Shown here: in pieces, positions 39,499 to 48,779 of the stretch
How positions within the stretch are numbered: position 1 is the stretch's first letter
Layout of the letters: each line of letters starts with the position of its first letter
NCBI GenBank assembly: GCA_001799735.1
Contig: MGUA01000030.1
Coordinates: 1 to 63,542 of the forward strand
Source of the DNA: Elusimicrobia bacterium GWB2_63_22
Lineage (GTDB): Bacteria > Elusimicrobiota > Elusimicrobia > Elusimicrobiales > UBA9959
Direction: 5' to 3'
Length of the DNA: 63,542 bases
Program-made: the position numbers and the translations under genes
Notes under the pieces: model-generated
What the model was told of the DNA's origin: nothing
The model's input: only the letters and a program-made list of their open reading frames with translations
The model's database searches: none

Positions 39499-40941
39499 AT
39501 GAAAAAAATTATTCTGACCGCGCCGCTGCTGCTGCTCTTCTTTGCCGCCTGCACCAAGAGCGCCGACCCCATAAAGGTGACGGAGCTGAAGGCCGGCGAG
39601 TACGAACCCGCGGAATGGGCCAAGAACTACCCGCTCGAGCACGAGGGCTGGGAGGCCACGGCCAACCCGACGCCCGCCGGCAAAAGCTACTACAAAAAAG
39701 GCTGGGACACCGACGGCAAGATCTACGACAAGCTCTCAGAATTCCCCTATATGCCGCTGCTGTTCGCCGGCTGGGGCTTCGGCATAGAATACAACGAGCC
39801 CCGCGGCCACATGCACATGCTGGGCGACGTGCTGGACGTGGACCCCTCGCGCCGCAAGGCCGGCGGCGTCTGCCTCACCTGCAAAACGCCCTACGCCCAG
39901 GAGCTGCAGGCCAAGCACGGCAAGGATTATTTCTCCAAGCCTTTCGACCAGGTGCACGCCCTCATCCCCAAGAACCACCAGAAGCTCGGCGTCGCCTGCA
40001 TCAGCTGCCACGACGAGTCCGACATGTCGCTCAAGCTCAAGAACGAGTTCACCCTCGTCAAGGCCCTTAAAGACATGGGCGTGGACACCGCGCGGCTTTC
40101 CAGCCAGGATATGCGCTCCCTCGTCTGCGCGCAGTGCCACGTCACCTACGTGGTCAGGAAGGATAAGGACATGAAGTCGGACTCCGTCTTCTTCCCCTGG
40201 CAGAACTCCAAATACGGCCATATCTCCATAGAGGACATTATAAAGAGGATAAAGAGCGATCCCGCCCACCTGGAATGGACGCAGGCCGTGACCGGCTTCA
40301 AGCTGGGCTTCCTCCGCCACCCCGAGTTCGAGCTTTTCTCCAACGAGAGCACCCATTGGAAGGCAGGCCTGGCCTGCTCCGACTGCCATATGCCCTACAC
40401 GCGCTCAGGCTCCAAAAAGATCTCAGACCACCGCGTGATGAGCCCGCTGAAGAAGGACATGAAGGCCTGCATCCAGTGCCATACGCAGGGCAAGGACTGG
40501 CTGCTGGAGCGCGTGAAGGCCATACAGGACCGCACCGCGTCACTGCAGCTGCGCGCCGGCTACGCCACCGCCGCGGCGGCCAAGCTCTTCGAGCGGGCCC
40601 ACGCCGCGCAGAAGAGCGGAAAGAAGCTGGACCAGGCGGTATACGGCAAGGCTAAAGACTATTACGAGGAAGCTTTCTACAGGGTGACCTTCATAGGCGC
40701 CGAGAATTCCATGGGCTTCCATAACCCTACCGAGACCCTGCGCGTGCTGGGCGACGCCGCCTATTTCGCGGGCAAGTCGGAAGGCCTGCTGCGGCAGCTG
40801 CTGGCCCAGGCCGGCGCCCCGGCCCCGGCCAGGCTGGACCTGGAGCTCGGCAAGTACCTGGAGAACCGGGGACAGAAGAAACTGGGTTTCGACAAGACCG
40901 TGGAATTCAAGGACCCCTTCCGGAACCAGGAAAAATTCTAA
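39499..40941 (+). CDS. nrfA: Cytochrome c nitrite reductase (ammonia-forming)
   Basis: The 480-residue pentahaem reductase takes nitrite to ammonium with six electrons. It has a lipoprotein-type signal (LLLLFFAACTK), the active-site haem motif CLTCK with Lys as axial ligand, and four CXXCH motifs (CISCH, CAQCH, CSDCH, CIQCH). MGFHNPTETLRVLGDA near 409 and the C-terminal helices are typical. The lipid anchor is less common than a soluble form. A clear terminator lies 16 bp after the stop. Confidence 0.96.
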   Translation: MKKIILTAPLLLLFFAACTKSADPIKVTELKAGEYEPAEWAKNYPLEHEGWEATANPTPAGKSYYKKGWDTDGKIYDKLSEFPYMPLLFAGWGFGIEYNEPRGHMHMLGDVLDVDPSRRKAGGVCLTCKTPYAQELQAKHGKDYFSKPFDQVHALIPKNHQKLGVACISCHDESDMSLKLKNEFTLVKALKDMGVDTARLSSQDMRSLVCAQCHVTYVVRKDKDMKSDSVFFPWQNSKYGHISIEDIIKRIKSDPAHLEWTQAVTGFKLGFLRHPEFELFSNESTHWKAGLACSDCHMPYTRSGSKKISDHRVMSPLKKDMKACIQCHTQGKDWLLERVKAIQDRTASLQLRAGYATAAAAKLFERAHAAQKSGKKLDQAVYGKAKDYYEEAFYRVTFIGAENSMGFHNPTETLRVLGDAAYFAGKSEGLLRQLLAQAGAPAPARLDLELGKYLENRGQKKLGFDKTVEFKDPFRNQEKF

Positions 40942-40956
40942 GCCCTCCCGGAGTAA

Positions 40957-40986
40957 AAAGCCCGCGCCAGGCCGCGGGCTTTTTTA
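40957..40986 (+). terminator. Intrinsic terminator after nrfA
   Basis: AGCCCGCG (40959-40966) pairs with CGCGGGCT (40973-40980) around a 6-nt loop, and a T-run follows to 40985. A-rich sequence on the left makes it workable in both directions. It closes the ndk-nrfA run. Confidence 0.9.
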
Positions 40987-41076
40987 TTTGCGCAACCGTT
41001 CCGGGCCCCGGGCCGTAATACCTCAGGCCCCCGGAGACCCCCGGAGGCGCCAGAGTTAATTTTGTAGAATCAGGAT

Positions 41077-42309
41077 ATGCCGATGCTCTATTCCCTCTTA
41101 CTCCTGGCCTGTCTCCCGGCCGCCGCCGCCGGCCAGCAGGCGCTCACTTTCGAAGAGGCCCGCAAGGCCATGCTTGCCGCCAACCCTCAGGCCCGGGCCG
41201 CGGCGCTGGACCTGGAAACCGCCGCTTCGAGGGAAGCCTCCGCGCGCGGCGGCCTTTACCCGAGTTTTTACGCCGACGCGGACTGGGCCCGCGCCGGCTC
41301 GCAGGGCGCCGACCCCTACGATTCCTACTCCTACGGCTTCAGCGGCTCGCAGCCGCTCTTCGCCCCGGCACTGCCGGCGGCGGTCCGGTCCGCGGCCGCC
41401 TCCAGGCGCGCGGCCCAGGCCGCGCAGGACAGGACCGTCTCCCGCCTGGCCTACGAGCTCAGGAACGCTTTCGCCGATATCCTCAACGCCCGCGGCGCGC
41501 TGGCCCTGTCGGAGGGTACGCTGAAGCGGCGCGCCGACAACCTGGAGCTGATACGCCTTAAATACCAGGCCGGCCGCGAGAATAAAGCCGCCCTGCTGGA
41601 AACTGAAGCCGCCCTCAAGACCGCGCAGTGGCAGCACGAGCGCTACGCCAAGAACCTCCGCCTGCTGGAGCGGAAACTCAACCGGCTCCTCGCCCGCCCG
41701 GCGCAGGCCCCGGCCCCGGAACTTTCCCTGCCCCTGCCCCCGGAGCCGCCGGCGGAAGTGTCCGCTTTCGAACCCGTACTGGAAAACCATTATTCGCTGC
41801 GGGCCGCGCGGGCGGTCCTGGAGGGAGCGAACGCCTCGCTCTCTTCGGCCGGCAGCGCCAGGCTGCCGGAGGCCAGGGCCACCGGCAGCTACAAGTGGGC
41901 CGGTTCTGACTGGCCGACAGCGCCCAACAGGTGGGCCCTGGGCGCCAGCCTCAGCCTGCCGCTGTTCTCGGGCGGCAGGCTCGCCTCCAACCAGGACGCC
42001 GCGGGGACCGCCGCCCGCGCCGCAGAGGCCGCCCTGAAGAACGCGCGGGACGAGGTGTTCCTTAACGCCGAGGACGCCTTCCTGTCCTGGCGCGAGGCCC
42101 GCGCCTACCTGGACGTGGCCCGAAGTTCGCTCGACGCCGCCGAGGCCCGCGCCTGGCTGGTGCGCAAGCAGTACCTGGCCGGCCAATCCTCCTATTTCGA
42201 ATGGCGCAACGTGGAAGAACAGCTTATCGGCGAACAGAACCAGTACCTTTCCGCGGGGCGCGCCCTGGCGGCGGGCTACGCCGCGTTCACGCAGGCTATC
42301 GGAGAATAA
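41077..42309 (+). CDS. TolC-family outer-membrane efflux protein
   Basis: The 410-residue protein has a signal peptide (MLYSLLLLACLPAAAAGQ) and the two long coiled helical hairpins of outer-membrane efflux proteins: LTFEEARKAMLAANPQARAA at the start, then YELRNAFADILNARGALALS, NRWALGASLSLPLFSGGRL and GQSSYFEWRNVEEQLIGEQN near the end. It should form the trimeric exit duct for the MacAB-like pair downstream. The start is marked by a TAGAAT box only 6 bp ahead of the ATG, leaving little leader. Confidence 0.9.
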   Translation: MPMLYSLLLLACLPAAAAGQQALTFEEARKAMLAANPQARAAALDLETAASREASARGGLYPSFYADADWARAGSQGADPYDSYSYGFSGSQPLFAPALPAAVRSAAASRRAAQAAQDRTVSRLAYELRNAFADILNARGALALSEGTLKRRADNLELIRLKYQAGRENKAALLETEAALKTAQWQHERYAKNLRLLERKLNRLLARPAQAPAPELSLPLPPEPPAEVSAFEPVLENHYSLRAARAVLEGANASLSSAGSARLPEARATGSYKWAGSDWPTAPNRWALGASLSLPLFSGGRLASNQDAAGTAARAAEAALKNARDEVFLNAEDAFLSWREARAYLDVARSSLDAAEARAWLVRKQYLAGQSSYFEWRNVEEQLIGEQNQYLSAGRALAAGYAAFTQAIGE

Positions 42310-42313
42310 CAGC

Positions 42314-43273
42314 ATGAAAACATCCTTCTTCAGAACAAAGAAATTCATCTTCGGGCTGGCGTTCCTGCTGCTCGCCGGCGGGAGCTGCGCCGGGCTCAGG
42401 CACAAGCGGGCCGCGGCAGAAACCAAACGCCTGGCCGCCCTCACGGCCGCCAATCCTGAGCGCGGGGTACTGGTCACCAAAACCCAGGCCACCGGCAGCG
42501 TGGAGCCGGAGAACCGGGTGCTGGTGACCCCTTCGGTGAGCGGTCGCGCAGAAACCGTGCTCTTCACGGAAGGCCAGCTGGTAAAGAAAGGCGAGGCGCT
42601 GGCCTGGATCAGTTCCAGCGAGCGCACGGCCCTGCTGGACTCCCTGAGAATGCAGGAGTCCACCCCGCAGGAACGGAAGATGGTGGAGGAAGCCTACAAC
42701 CTCACTCCGGTGGTGGCCCCGATAAGCGGCATGATCGTCAAGCGCGCCGTGGAACCCGGCCAGTCGGTCAGCCAGGCAAAAGAGCTGGGCGTGATCTCCG
42801 ACAGGCTGATAGTTAAGACTTTCGTGGACGAGACCGACATCGGCGCGGTCAGGGAGGGGCAGCGGGCGGATTTCTATCTCGACGCCTTCCCCAAGGAGAA
42901 GCGTTCCGGGCGGGTGCTCGCCATCTCGCACGAGTCCACGCAGAGGGACGGCGTGATAGTTTACGAGGTCAAGATCCTCCCCTCCGGGAGCATCGCCGCC
43001 CTGCGCTCCGGCATGACGGCCGACGTGCTTATAACCACCGGCAGCCGCAAGGACGCCCTGACGATCCCCAAGAAAGCCGTGAAGTACCGCGACGGCGACG
43101 CGCTGGTCTCCGTAAAAGAAGGCGCCGCGGGCAAGCTGAAGGAAAAGAAGATAACCGTGGGCGCGGCCGACGAGGCCAGGATAGAGGTGACCGAAGGCCT
43201 GGCCGAGGCCGACACCGTGTACTATTCCACCGGCATAGCCAAGGAGCGGAGCGGGTTCAATGTCAACTTCTGA
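42314..43273 (+). CDS. MacA/HlyD-type membrane fusion protein
   Basis: The 319-residue adaptor has a signal or membrane anchor (about 10-27, ending with a Cys in GGSCAGL), a barrel-sandwich domain (TKTQATGSVEPENRVLVTPS, VLFTEGQLVKKGEALAWI), a very short coiled hairpin and further beta domains (FVDETDIGAVREGQRADFYL, TADVLITTGSRKDALTIPKK). It links the MacB-like pump to the TolC-like duct. The hairpin (about 100-135) is much shorter than in E. coli MacA, which may suit a different duct length. It overlaps macB by 14 bases. Confidence 0.9.
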   Translation: MKTSFFRTKKFIFGLAFLLLAGGSCAGLRHKRAAAETKRLAALTAANPERGVLVTKTQATGSVEPENRVLVTPSVSGRAETVLFTEGQLVKKGEALAWISSSERTALLDSLRMQESTPQERKMVEEAYNLTPVVAPISGMIVKRAVEPGQSVSQAKELGVISDRLIVKTFVDETDIGAVREGQRADFYLDAFPKEKRSGRVLAISHESTQRDGVIVYEVKILPSGSIAALRSGMTADVLITTGSRKDALTIPKKAVKYRDGDALVSVKEGAAGKLKEKKITVGAADEARIEVTEGLAEADTVYYSTGIAKERSGFNVNF

Positions 43274-45233
43274 CGCCGCGCGGCCCCTCATCGACATCCG
43301 GCAGGTCTCCAAGACCTACATAACCGGCACCTTCAAGGTGGAGGCCCTCAAGGAGGTCTCGCTGCAGGTGCGCGCCGGCGAGTTCGTCTCGCTGGTCGGG
43401 CCTTCGGGCTCCGGCAAGAGCACGCTGCTGCACATCATGGGTTTCCTGGACCGGCCGGACTCGGGCGAGTATTTCTTCGCCGGGCATCCCACCGCCAAAC
43501 TGGGCGAAGGCCGCCTGGCCGCCATCCGCAGCCGCATGGTCGGCTTTATCTTCCAGTCCTTCCACCTTTTAAAGCGCACCACAGCCCGGGACAACGTGCT
43601 GCTGCCCATGGTCTACACCGGGCTCGGAACCGATTCCCCCAAGGCCCTCGAATGCCTGCGGCTGGTGGGGCTGGCCGACAGGGTCAAGCACAAGTCCAAC
43701 GAACTTTCCGGCGGGCAGTGCCAGCGCGTGGCCATAGCCCGTTCGCTGGTCAACGACCCGCTGGTGATAATGGCCGACGAGCCCACCGGCAACCTGGACG
43801 CCGCGAGCCGCCAGGAGGTGATGGAGGTCATCCGGGACCTTAACTCCAAGGGGCTTACCGTCATCATTGTCACGCACGACAACGAAGTCTCCGAGATGAC
43901 CGACAGGGTGGTGCGGATGAAGGACGGCGTGATAGTGTCGGACGAGGTGCGCCGTCCGAGCGCGACCTCCGCCGCCGCGCGGTCCGAACTGCCGCCGGCC
44001 CGGCTGGGTTTCTCCCCTTCCGAATTTTCCGAACAGCTGAAAGTGGCCTTCAAGGCCATCTGGAGCCACAAGATGCGCAGCGCCCTGACCGTGCTGGGCA
44101 TCTTCATCGGCGTGGGCGCGATAATCTCGCTGATGACCATCAGCGAGGGCTTCATGAAGAGCCTGCTCTCGGCCGCCAGCGAGGAGGACGCCAAGAAGGT
44201 CTGGGTCACCCCGCGCTGGCAGCACGGCAAGCCCCGGCGCCGTTTTACGCTCAACGAAGTGGAAGCCCTCAGGGCGCGCGTGCCGCTGGCCGAAAAGATC
44301 ACGCCGTCGCTCAACCGGAACCTGGAGATCTCCGCCGGAGACAAGCGCGTGGAGTCCACGGTCAACAGCCGCGAAGGCTACGACCCCGCCGAGCAGAAGG
44401 CCAAGCGGGACTATTTCGAGAACCGCAAGGTGGAGGGCCGCTTCTTCACCCGGGGAGAGAACCTGAACCGCGCGCGCGTGGCCGTGATAAACAAGGCCCT
44501 GGCGAAAAAACTGTTCGATTCGGGCGAGGCCCTGAACGCCGAAATAAGGATAAAGGGCATAACCTTCGCCGTGATCGGCGTGGCGGACAACCACAAGGCC
44601 GAGGATATCTTCGGCGGCCAGCCTACCGCCTACATCCCCCTTACTACGGCGTCCAAGCGCGTTTTCGGCTCCCAGCGGCTGGACTACCTGGAGGTCACGG
44701 CCCCGTCCCCGGACGAGGCGCAGGAGGCCCGGCGGCAGATCATAACCGTGCTCCGGGAGGAGCGCGGCATCCGCGAGGACGCGGAGGAAGATTTCGAGGT
44801 GAAGACGTTCGAGACGCAGATAGAGATGTTCAAGAGCACGATGGGCAAGATCTCGGCGGTAGTCTACGGCATCGCCGGCATCTCGCTCTTGGTAGGCGGC
44901 ATCGGCATCATGAACATCATGCTGGTCTCCGTGACCGAGCGCACGCGCGAGATCGGCCTGCGCAAGGCCCTGGGAGCCCGCAATTCCGATATTCTCAGCC
45001 AGTTCCTGATAGAGGCGGTGGTGCTCTGCGTGATAGGCGGGATCCTGGGCGTGGGGCTGGGCTTCGGGCTGGCCTGGGCGGCCTACTTCTTTACCAAGGT
45101 GCCGCCCACGCTGGGCGTCGGCACCATAGCTTTCGCCCTCGGTTTCTCTACTTTCATCGGCGTGGGCTTCGGCTTCTGGCCGGCCCTGCGCGCCGCCATG
45201 CTGGACCCCATAGAAGCCCTCAGGTATGAGTAA
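43260..45233 (+). CDS. macB: MacB-type ABC exporter (ATPase-permease fusion)
   Basis: The 657-residue protein joins an ABC ATPase (about 1-230: [44 protein letters not shown]) to a MacB permease. The permease has one membrane segment ([20 protein letters not shown]), a periplasmic domain (about 300-530) and three C-terminal segments with [20 protein letters not shown]. Such pumps use ATP to drive periplasmic substrates, often peptides or lipid-like molecules, out through TolC. The substrate is unknown. GTG or ATG starts cluster here; ATG 43260 is used. Confidence 0.94.
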   Translation: MSTSDAARPLIDIRQVSKTYITGTFKVEALKEVSLQVRAGEFVSLVGPSGSGKSTLLHIMGFLDRPDSGEYFFAGHPTAKLGEGRLAAIRSRMVGFIFQSFHLLKRTTARDNVLLPMVYTGLGTDSPKALECLRLVGLADRVKHKSNELSGGQCQRVAIARSLVNDPLVIMADEPTGNLDAASRQEVMEVIRDLNSKGLTVIIVTHDNEVSEMTDRVVRMKDGVIVSDEVRRPSATSAAARSELPPARLGFSPSEFSEQLKVAFKAIWSHKMRSALTVLGIFIGVGAIISLMTISEGFMKSLLSAASEEDAKKVWVTPRWQHGKPRRRFTLNEVEALRARVPLAEKITPSLNRNLEISAGDKRVESTVNSREGYDPAEQKAKRDYFENRKVEGRFFTRGENLNRARVAVINKALAKKLFDSGEALNAEIRIKGITFAVIGVADNHKAEDIFGGQPTAYIPLTTASKRVFGSQRLDYLEVTAPSPDEAQEARRQIITVLREERGIREDAEEDFEVKTFETQIEMFKSTMGKISAVVYGIAGISLLVGGIGIMNIMLVSVTERTREIGLRKALGARNSDILSQFLIEAVVLCVIGGILGVGLGFGLAWAAYFFTKVPPTLGVGTIAFALGFSTFIGVGFGFWPALRAAMLDPIEALRYE

Positions 45234-45240
45234 CCCGGTT

Positions 45241-45375
45241 GCCTAAGCCAAGGGAACAGGAACGCAAAAACGTGGTCTCGCACACCGTGCTCGCCACTCC
45301 CCGTCTCGGCCCTCGCGCTTATGCAAGCTCGGGCCTCCGACAGGGTTTTGCTAACCCTGTCCCCTTGGCTTAGGC
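45241..45375. repeat. Structured repeat with conserved 95-nt core, copy 2
   Basis: A 20-bp stem (45241-45260 with 45356-45375, one mismatch) encloses the same 95-nt core as copy 1 (core 45261-45355). All seven differences from copy 1 fall in the 28-nt hairpin 45308-45335, where changes keep the stem paired. It occupies nearly all of the gap between the convergent genes macB and dacB, where a terminator would be expected, but no T-run follows. Confidence 0.85.
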
Positions 45376-45387
45376 CGCATCCAATCA

Positions 45388-46818
45388 CTAATACGTATTG
45401 TAAAGCTCGAGGAGGAGTTCCTCGTGCATTTTGTCGGCGGCGCCGCCGTTCATGGAGTAGTTATTGAGGATGGAGGTGAAGATCAGGGTTTTGCCCTTCT
45501 TCGTCTTCAGGTAACCGGTGTAGGAGCGCACGCCGTTGAGCGAGCCCGACTTCAGCCGCAGCCCCTTCTCCAGCGGCGTCCCTTTGCCCAGGCTCCTGAC
45601 ATGCCCGGTAGCCTCGGGATCCCCGGGGTACACCAGCGAGTCGTAAAAATCCGGAAAATATTTTTTCTTGTACACCGCGGCCAGCAGGTCCGTGAAGGTC
45701 TCGGCCTTAGTCATGTTGCGCCAGGACAGGCCGCAGGCGTCGGCCAGCTTCAGCTCGGATACGTCTACCCCGTTGGCCGCCAGGAAATCCTTTACGGCTC
45801 CCAGGCCGGCCTCCGGCTTGCCGCCGCCGAGGTGCCTGAGCAGCAGCTCGGCGTACAGGTTGAAGCTGCGTTTATTGGTGACGCGCACCGCGTCCTTGAG
45901 CGGCCTGGAAACCGTTTCGGCTATAAGTTCCAGCTTCGCCCCCTGCGCCGGAGTTCCCTTCAGCGGTTTTTTATTGGCGTTCACTCCCGCCCGGGTAAGA
46001 TAGGCGCCGAAACTCTGCGCCGCGAACAGGGCGGGGTCCGGCAAGGCGCCTTTGATGGCGAACTCCGGGGCCCCCTGGGGGATGCTGCCGCGCAGCACAG
46101 CCAGCGTCTGGCCGGGGAAGGCGTAGATATAGCCGTTATCGCCCGAGCCGGCGGGCCCGGTCTTCAGGTAGTTCTCGAATTTAAGCCCCTCCACGAACGG
46201 CTCGGTGCGCAGCACCGCCGCTTCGCCGCCAACGGCCGCGGCCGGCTTCAGGTAGAGCTTATAAAGTCCGTCGTTAGAGGTCAGGGCCGAAGGCTGGGCC
46301 GCGTAGTAATTGCCTATGTCCTCCCAGGCCCACGAGCCGGGCTGCACGCTCTCGAAAGCGGAGTCGTCGCCGACCACGGAGCCGTTGACGACGTTTATCC
46401 CGGCGGCCTTCACGGCCCCGGCCCACTCTTTAAAGACTTCCTCCAGCGGGCGCGCGTCCTTTATCAGCTGCGAGCCCAGCGACGGGTCCCCGCTCCCTTT
46501 GATATACAGGTTGCCGTTGAGGAAGCCGTTGACCACGGCGCCGTCGCGGTAGAGCCGGGTGGCGAAAGTTCTCCCGGGCCCGAATTTTTCCAGCGCGGCG
46601 GCGGCGACTAAGACTTTAAGTATGCTGGCGGGGGTAAGATTCAGCTCCGGGTTCAGCTGCGCCACGGTCCTGCCGGAGAGGTCCTTCACGCTCAGGCCCC
46701 AGGAGGCGTTCTTAACGCCGGGCGCGGCGGCCAGGGCCCGGATCTTCGCCTTGAGATCGGCGGCGTGAGACGCAGGAACGAGCGCCAGGAAAGCCAGAAA
46801 AAAGAGGATCGTCTTCAT
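45388..46818 (-). CDS. dacB: D-Ala-D-Ala carboxypeptidase/endopeptidase (PBP4, S13 family)
   Basis: The 476-residue protein has a signal peptide (FFLALVPASHA region) and the S13 penicillin-binding triad: LTPASILKVLVAAAALE (S-x-x-K, Ser near 63), RSFNLYAELLLRHLGG (S-x-N) and LRLKSGSLNGVRSYTGY (K-S-G in place of K-T-G). VVNGSVVGDDSAFE and AWEDIGNYYAAQPSAL are family marks. It trims or cuts peptidoglycan cross-links in the periplasm. A TATACT box lies 7 bp before the ATG with no ribosome-binding site between, so the mRNA may be leaderless. Confidence 0.93.
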   Translation of the reverse strand: MKTILFFLAFLALVPASHAADLKAKIRALAAAPGVKNASWGLSVKDLSGRTVAQLNPELNLTPASILKVLVAAAALEKFGPGRTFATRLYRDGAVVNGFLNGNLYIKGSGDPSLGSQLIKDARPLEEVFKEWAGAVKAAGINVVNGSVVGDDSAFESVQPGSWAWEDIGNYYAAQPSALTSNDGLYKLYLKPAAAVGGEAAVLRTEPFVEGLKFENYLKTGPAGSGDNGYIYAFPGQTLAVLRGSIPQGAPEFAIKGALPDPALFAAQSFGAYLTRAGVNANKKPLKGTPAQGAKLELIAETVSRPLKDAVRVTNKRSFNLYAELLLRHLGGGKPEAGLGAVKDFLAANGVDVSELKLADACGLSWRNMTKAETFTDLLAAVYKKKYFPDFYDSLVYPGDPEATGHVRSLGKGTPLEKGLRLKSGSLNGVRSYTGYLKTKKGKTLIFTSILNNYSMNGGAADKMHEELLLELYNTY

Positions 46819-46861
46819 AGGTAAAAGTATATCAAATCAAAAAATGATAAATTATCCACCT

Positions 46862-47782
46862 ATGAAACTGCTGCTCGCCTGCGCCCTCGCCCTTACCCCC
46901 TCCCTTGCGCTCTCCGGAGAACCGGCGGAAAAGAGGACTACCGTCGAGATAGAGCTGGACCCGTATTACTCCGCCATAGGCGTCTACAACAGCCTGACCG
47001 GCAAGCCCATCCCCCACCTGGAGGTGGCCTCGGAGCTGGAGATCTACCGGGAGCTGATAACCAAGTTCTACCAGCCCCGCACGCTCATAGTAGAGGCGAG
47101 CCTGAACCCGCTGCCGTATGCCGGCACCCTGGTAAAGCGCCACCAGCCCGGTTTTTACAAGGGCATGCAGTTCGGGGATAATTTCAACGCGGTGCAGGCG
47201 GCCACGGCCGGCTTCGAAGAGCCGTGGGCGCTCTCCATCTTCCTGGGCAACGTGGTGTCCTTCGATACCATCAAGAAGTCCCTGCAGGGCAAGCGCAACG
47301 GCTACTCCGGCCTGCTGATAGACCTGGGCACGCACCATATCAAGGACAATGTCCTGATCAGGGAAGGTTGGATGCAGATGGAGGGCAAGCTGAAAGGGGA
47401 GCAGATCCTGGCGGACCGCAGCCTGCGCTGGAGCTTCCGCGGCGGGGCCAAGTTCCACGAGAGCCGCTACATCGCTGACTCCTTTTTCGTCGGCTTCCGG
47501 CGCAGCCGCACGGATTTCAAGGAGAAGGGCAGCTTCTGGCTGCTCAACAGCGGCTTCGAATACACCTCGGACTTCTCGCAGAAGAAGCTGGAGCCCATAC
47601 GGCATTACCTGGTGGTGGACAAGAAATTCCCCATGCAGAAGTCGCGCATGGCCTTCACGCTGGGGCTCGGCTTCGTCTGGACCGCGGATAAAAAATATTC
47701 CGGCCCGCTGTCCAACAGCGCCGCCGGAACCAAAGCCCCCAACAGTTTCCAGTTCATCCTCAGACCCAACCTGGAATTCTAG
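46862..47782 (+). CDS. Secreted protein of unknown function, barrel-like C-terminal half
   Basis: The start is taken at ATG 46862 (MKLLLACALALTPSLALSG, a signal peptide), giving 306 residues. No family was recognised. The middle reads AATAGFEEPWALSIFLGNVV and YSGLLIDLGTHHIKDNVL. The C-terminal part alternates polar and hydrophobic residues and ends in Phe (FQFILRPNLEF), as in outer-membrane barrels. It is divergent from dacB with a 43-bp shared upstream region and convergent with the PorV-like gene; its stop lies within a structured repeat. Confidence 0.65.
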   Translation: MKLLLACALALTPSLALSGEPAEKRTTVEIELDPYYSAIGVYNSLTGKPIPHLEVASELEIYRELITKFYQPRTLIVEASLNPLPYAGTLVKRHQPGFYKGMQFGDNFNAVQAATAGFEEPWALSIFLGNVVSFDTIKKSLQGKRNGYSGLLIDLGTHHIKDNVLIREGWMQMEGKLKGEQILADRSLRWSFRGGAKFHESRYIADSFFVGFRRSRTDFKEKGSFWLLNSGFEYTSDFSQKKLEPIRHYLVVDKKFPMQKSRMAFTLGLGFVWTADKKYSGPLSNSAAGTKAPNSFQFILRPNLEF

Positions 47783-47827
47783 GCCGTCCGAGGAGCATAG
47801 CTCCTGTTACGGCACAGGCATAGCCTA
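47782..47827. repeat. Structured ATA-loop repeat, copy 2
   Basis: This 46-nt element has the layout of 19369-19414: GCCGT (47783-47787) pairs with ACGGC (47809-47813) around AGGAGC-ATA-GCTCCT (47791-47805), followed by AGGC-ATA-GCCT (47816-47826). Relative to copy 1, three stem pairs change on both strands at once. It covers the whole gap between two convergent genes and overlaps both of their TAG stop codons. Confidence 0.7.
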
Positions 47828-48775
47828 GAACCCCATCGACAGGCTGAACTTCCTGGTCGTATCTATGCCGCCGAAGGGCGCGAAAGAGTAGTCCATCTTG
47901 AAGGCGCCGGCGCCGAACCCTATGCCGCCCGTCATCGCCCCGTCCGCCCCCGAAGCCCCTAAAGCGTAGCCGCCGCGCAGCGCCAGCATGCCGGCCAGCC
48001 CGTACTCGGTACCCACCGAGTAGGTGGTGCGGCGGTCCCGCACCTGCCTGCTCACTTCGGCCGCCAGGTTGACGGAGGGCAGCACGGCGAAAGCCGCGCC
48101 GGCGTTGACGCTCAGCGGCAGGGCCTCGCGCCTGTCGAGGAACTTGAGGCCCCGCCCCATATTCCTCACGGCCAGCCCGAAGGTTACCGGCGCCCCGGAA
48201 AGTTTCTTTACGGCGCCGAGGTCGAACGCCACGGCTGAGGCCTCGTAGCCGGCTATATTGCTGGAGATCAGCTTGGCCCCGACTCCCAGGCCGAGGCCGC
48301 CGAAATCCCTGGCCAGGCCCAGACCGAGCGCCTTATCGGAAGCTGAAAAACCGCCCGAGCTCTCACGGCCGGACCCGCGGCCTTCGAGCCCGCCGTGGTC
48401 CATCCTGGTAAAAGAGACGGCCCCCTTGAAGCCGCCCGCGGCCGGGAAGGCCGCCGACATGAAGTCGTAGCTGCCGCCCAACGCCCAGGCAGAATGCATC
48501 ACCGAGACTTCCCGCTTGGCCAGGGCCAGCCCGCCGGGGTTGTAGTAGATGGAATTGGCGTCGTTGGACAGGGCGGTGTAGGCCGAGCCCATGGCCGAGG
48601 CGCGCGCCCCTGCGCCTATGTTAAGGAAGTCGGCGCCGCTGTCGAGCGCCCGCAGCAGCTGGGTGGAAGGGAACAGCAGGAAGGCCAGGGCCGCCGCCAG
48701 GACATAGGGCCTCGACAGCCAATAGATCAGGCCGTTCATGAAGTCCTTTTTAGTCCTGTCGTCGAGGCATTTCAT
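47825..48775 (-). CDS. PorV/PorQ-family outer-membrane protein
   Basis: The 316-residue protein has an N-terminal signal or anchor (YVLAAALAFLLFPSTQLLRA) and then the PorV/PorQ opening DFLNIGAGARASAMGSAYTA with SNDANSIYYNPGGLA. Long barrel-like strands follow, to a terminal FSLSMGF. PorV helps type IX cargo cross the outer membrane and be attached. ATG 48739 (MNGLIYWLS) has a better AAGGAC site than 48775 and may be the true start. It lies 4 bp after the Kelch gene stop, so both are read under the same riboswitch. Confidence 0.85.
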   Translation of the reverse strand: MKCLDDRTKKDFMNGLIYWLSRPYVLAAALAFLLFPSTQLLRALDSGADFLNIGAGARASAMGSAYTALSNDANSIYYNPGGLALAKREVSVMHSAWALGGSYDFMSAAFPAAGGFKGAVSFTRMDHGGLEGRGSGRESSGGFSASDKALGLGLARDFGGLGLGVGAKLISSNIAGYEASAVAFDLGAVKKLSGAPVTFGLAVRNMGRGLKFLDRREALPLSVNAGAAFAVLPSVNLAAEVSRQVRDRRTTYSVGTEYGLAGMLALRGGYALGASGADGAMTGGIGFGAGAFKMDYSFAPFGGIDTTRKFSLSMGF

Positions 48776-48779
48776 AACC

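Noticed and set aside
45241-45375. Simple intrinsic terminator between macB and dacB
   Set aside because: The long stem has no T-run on either side, and the 95-nt core is kept identically at another locus between co-directional genes.
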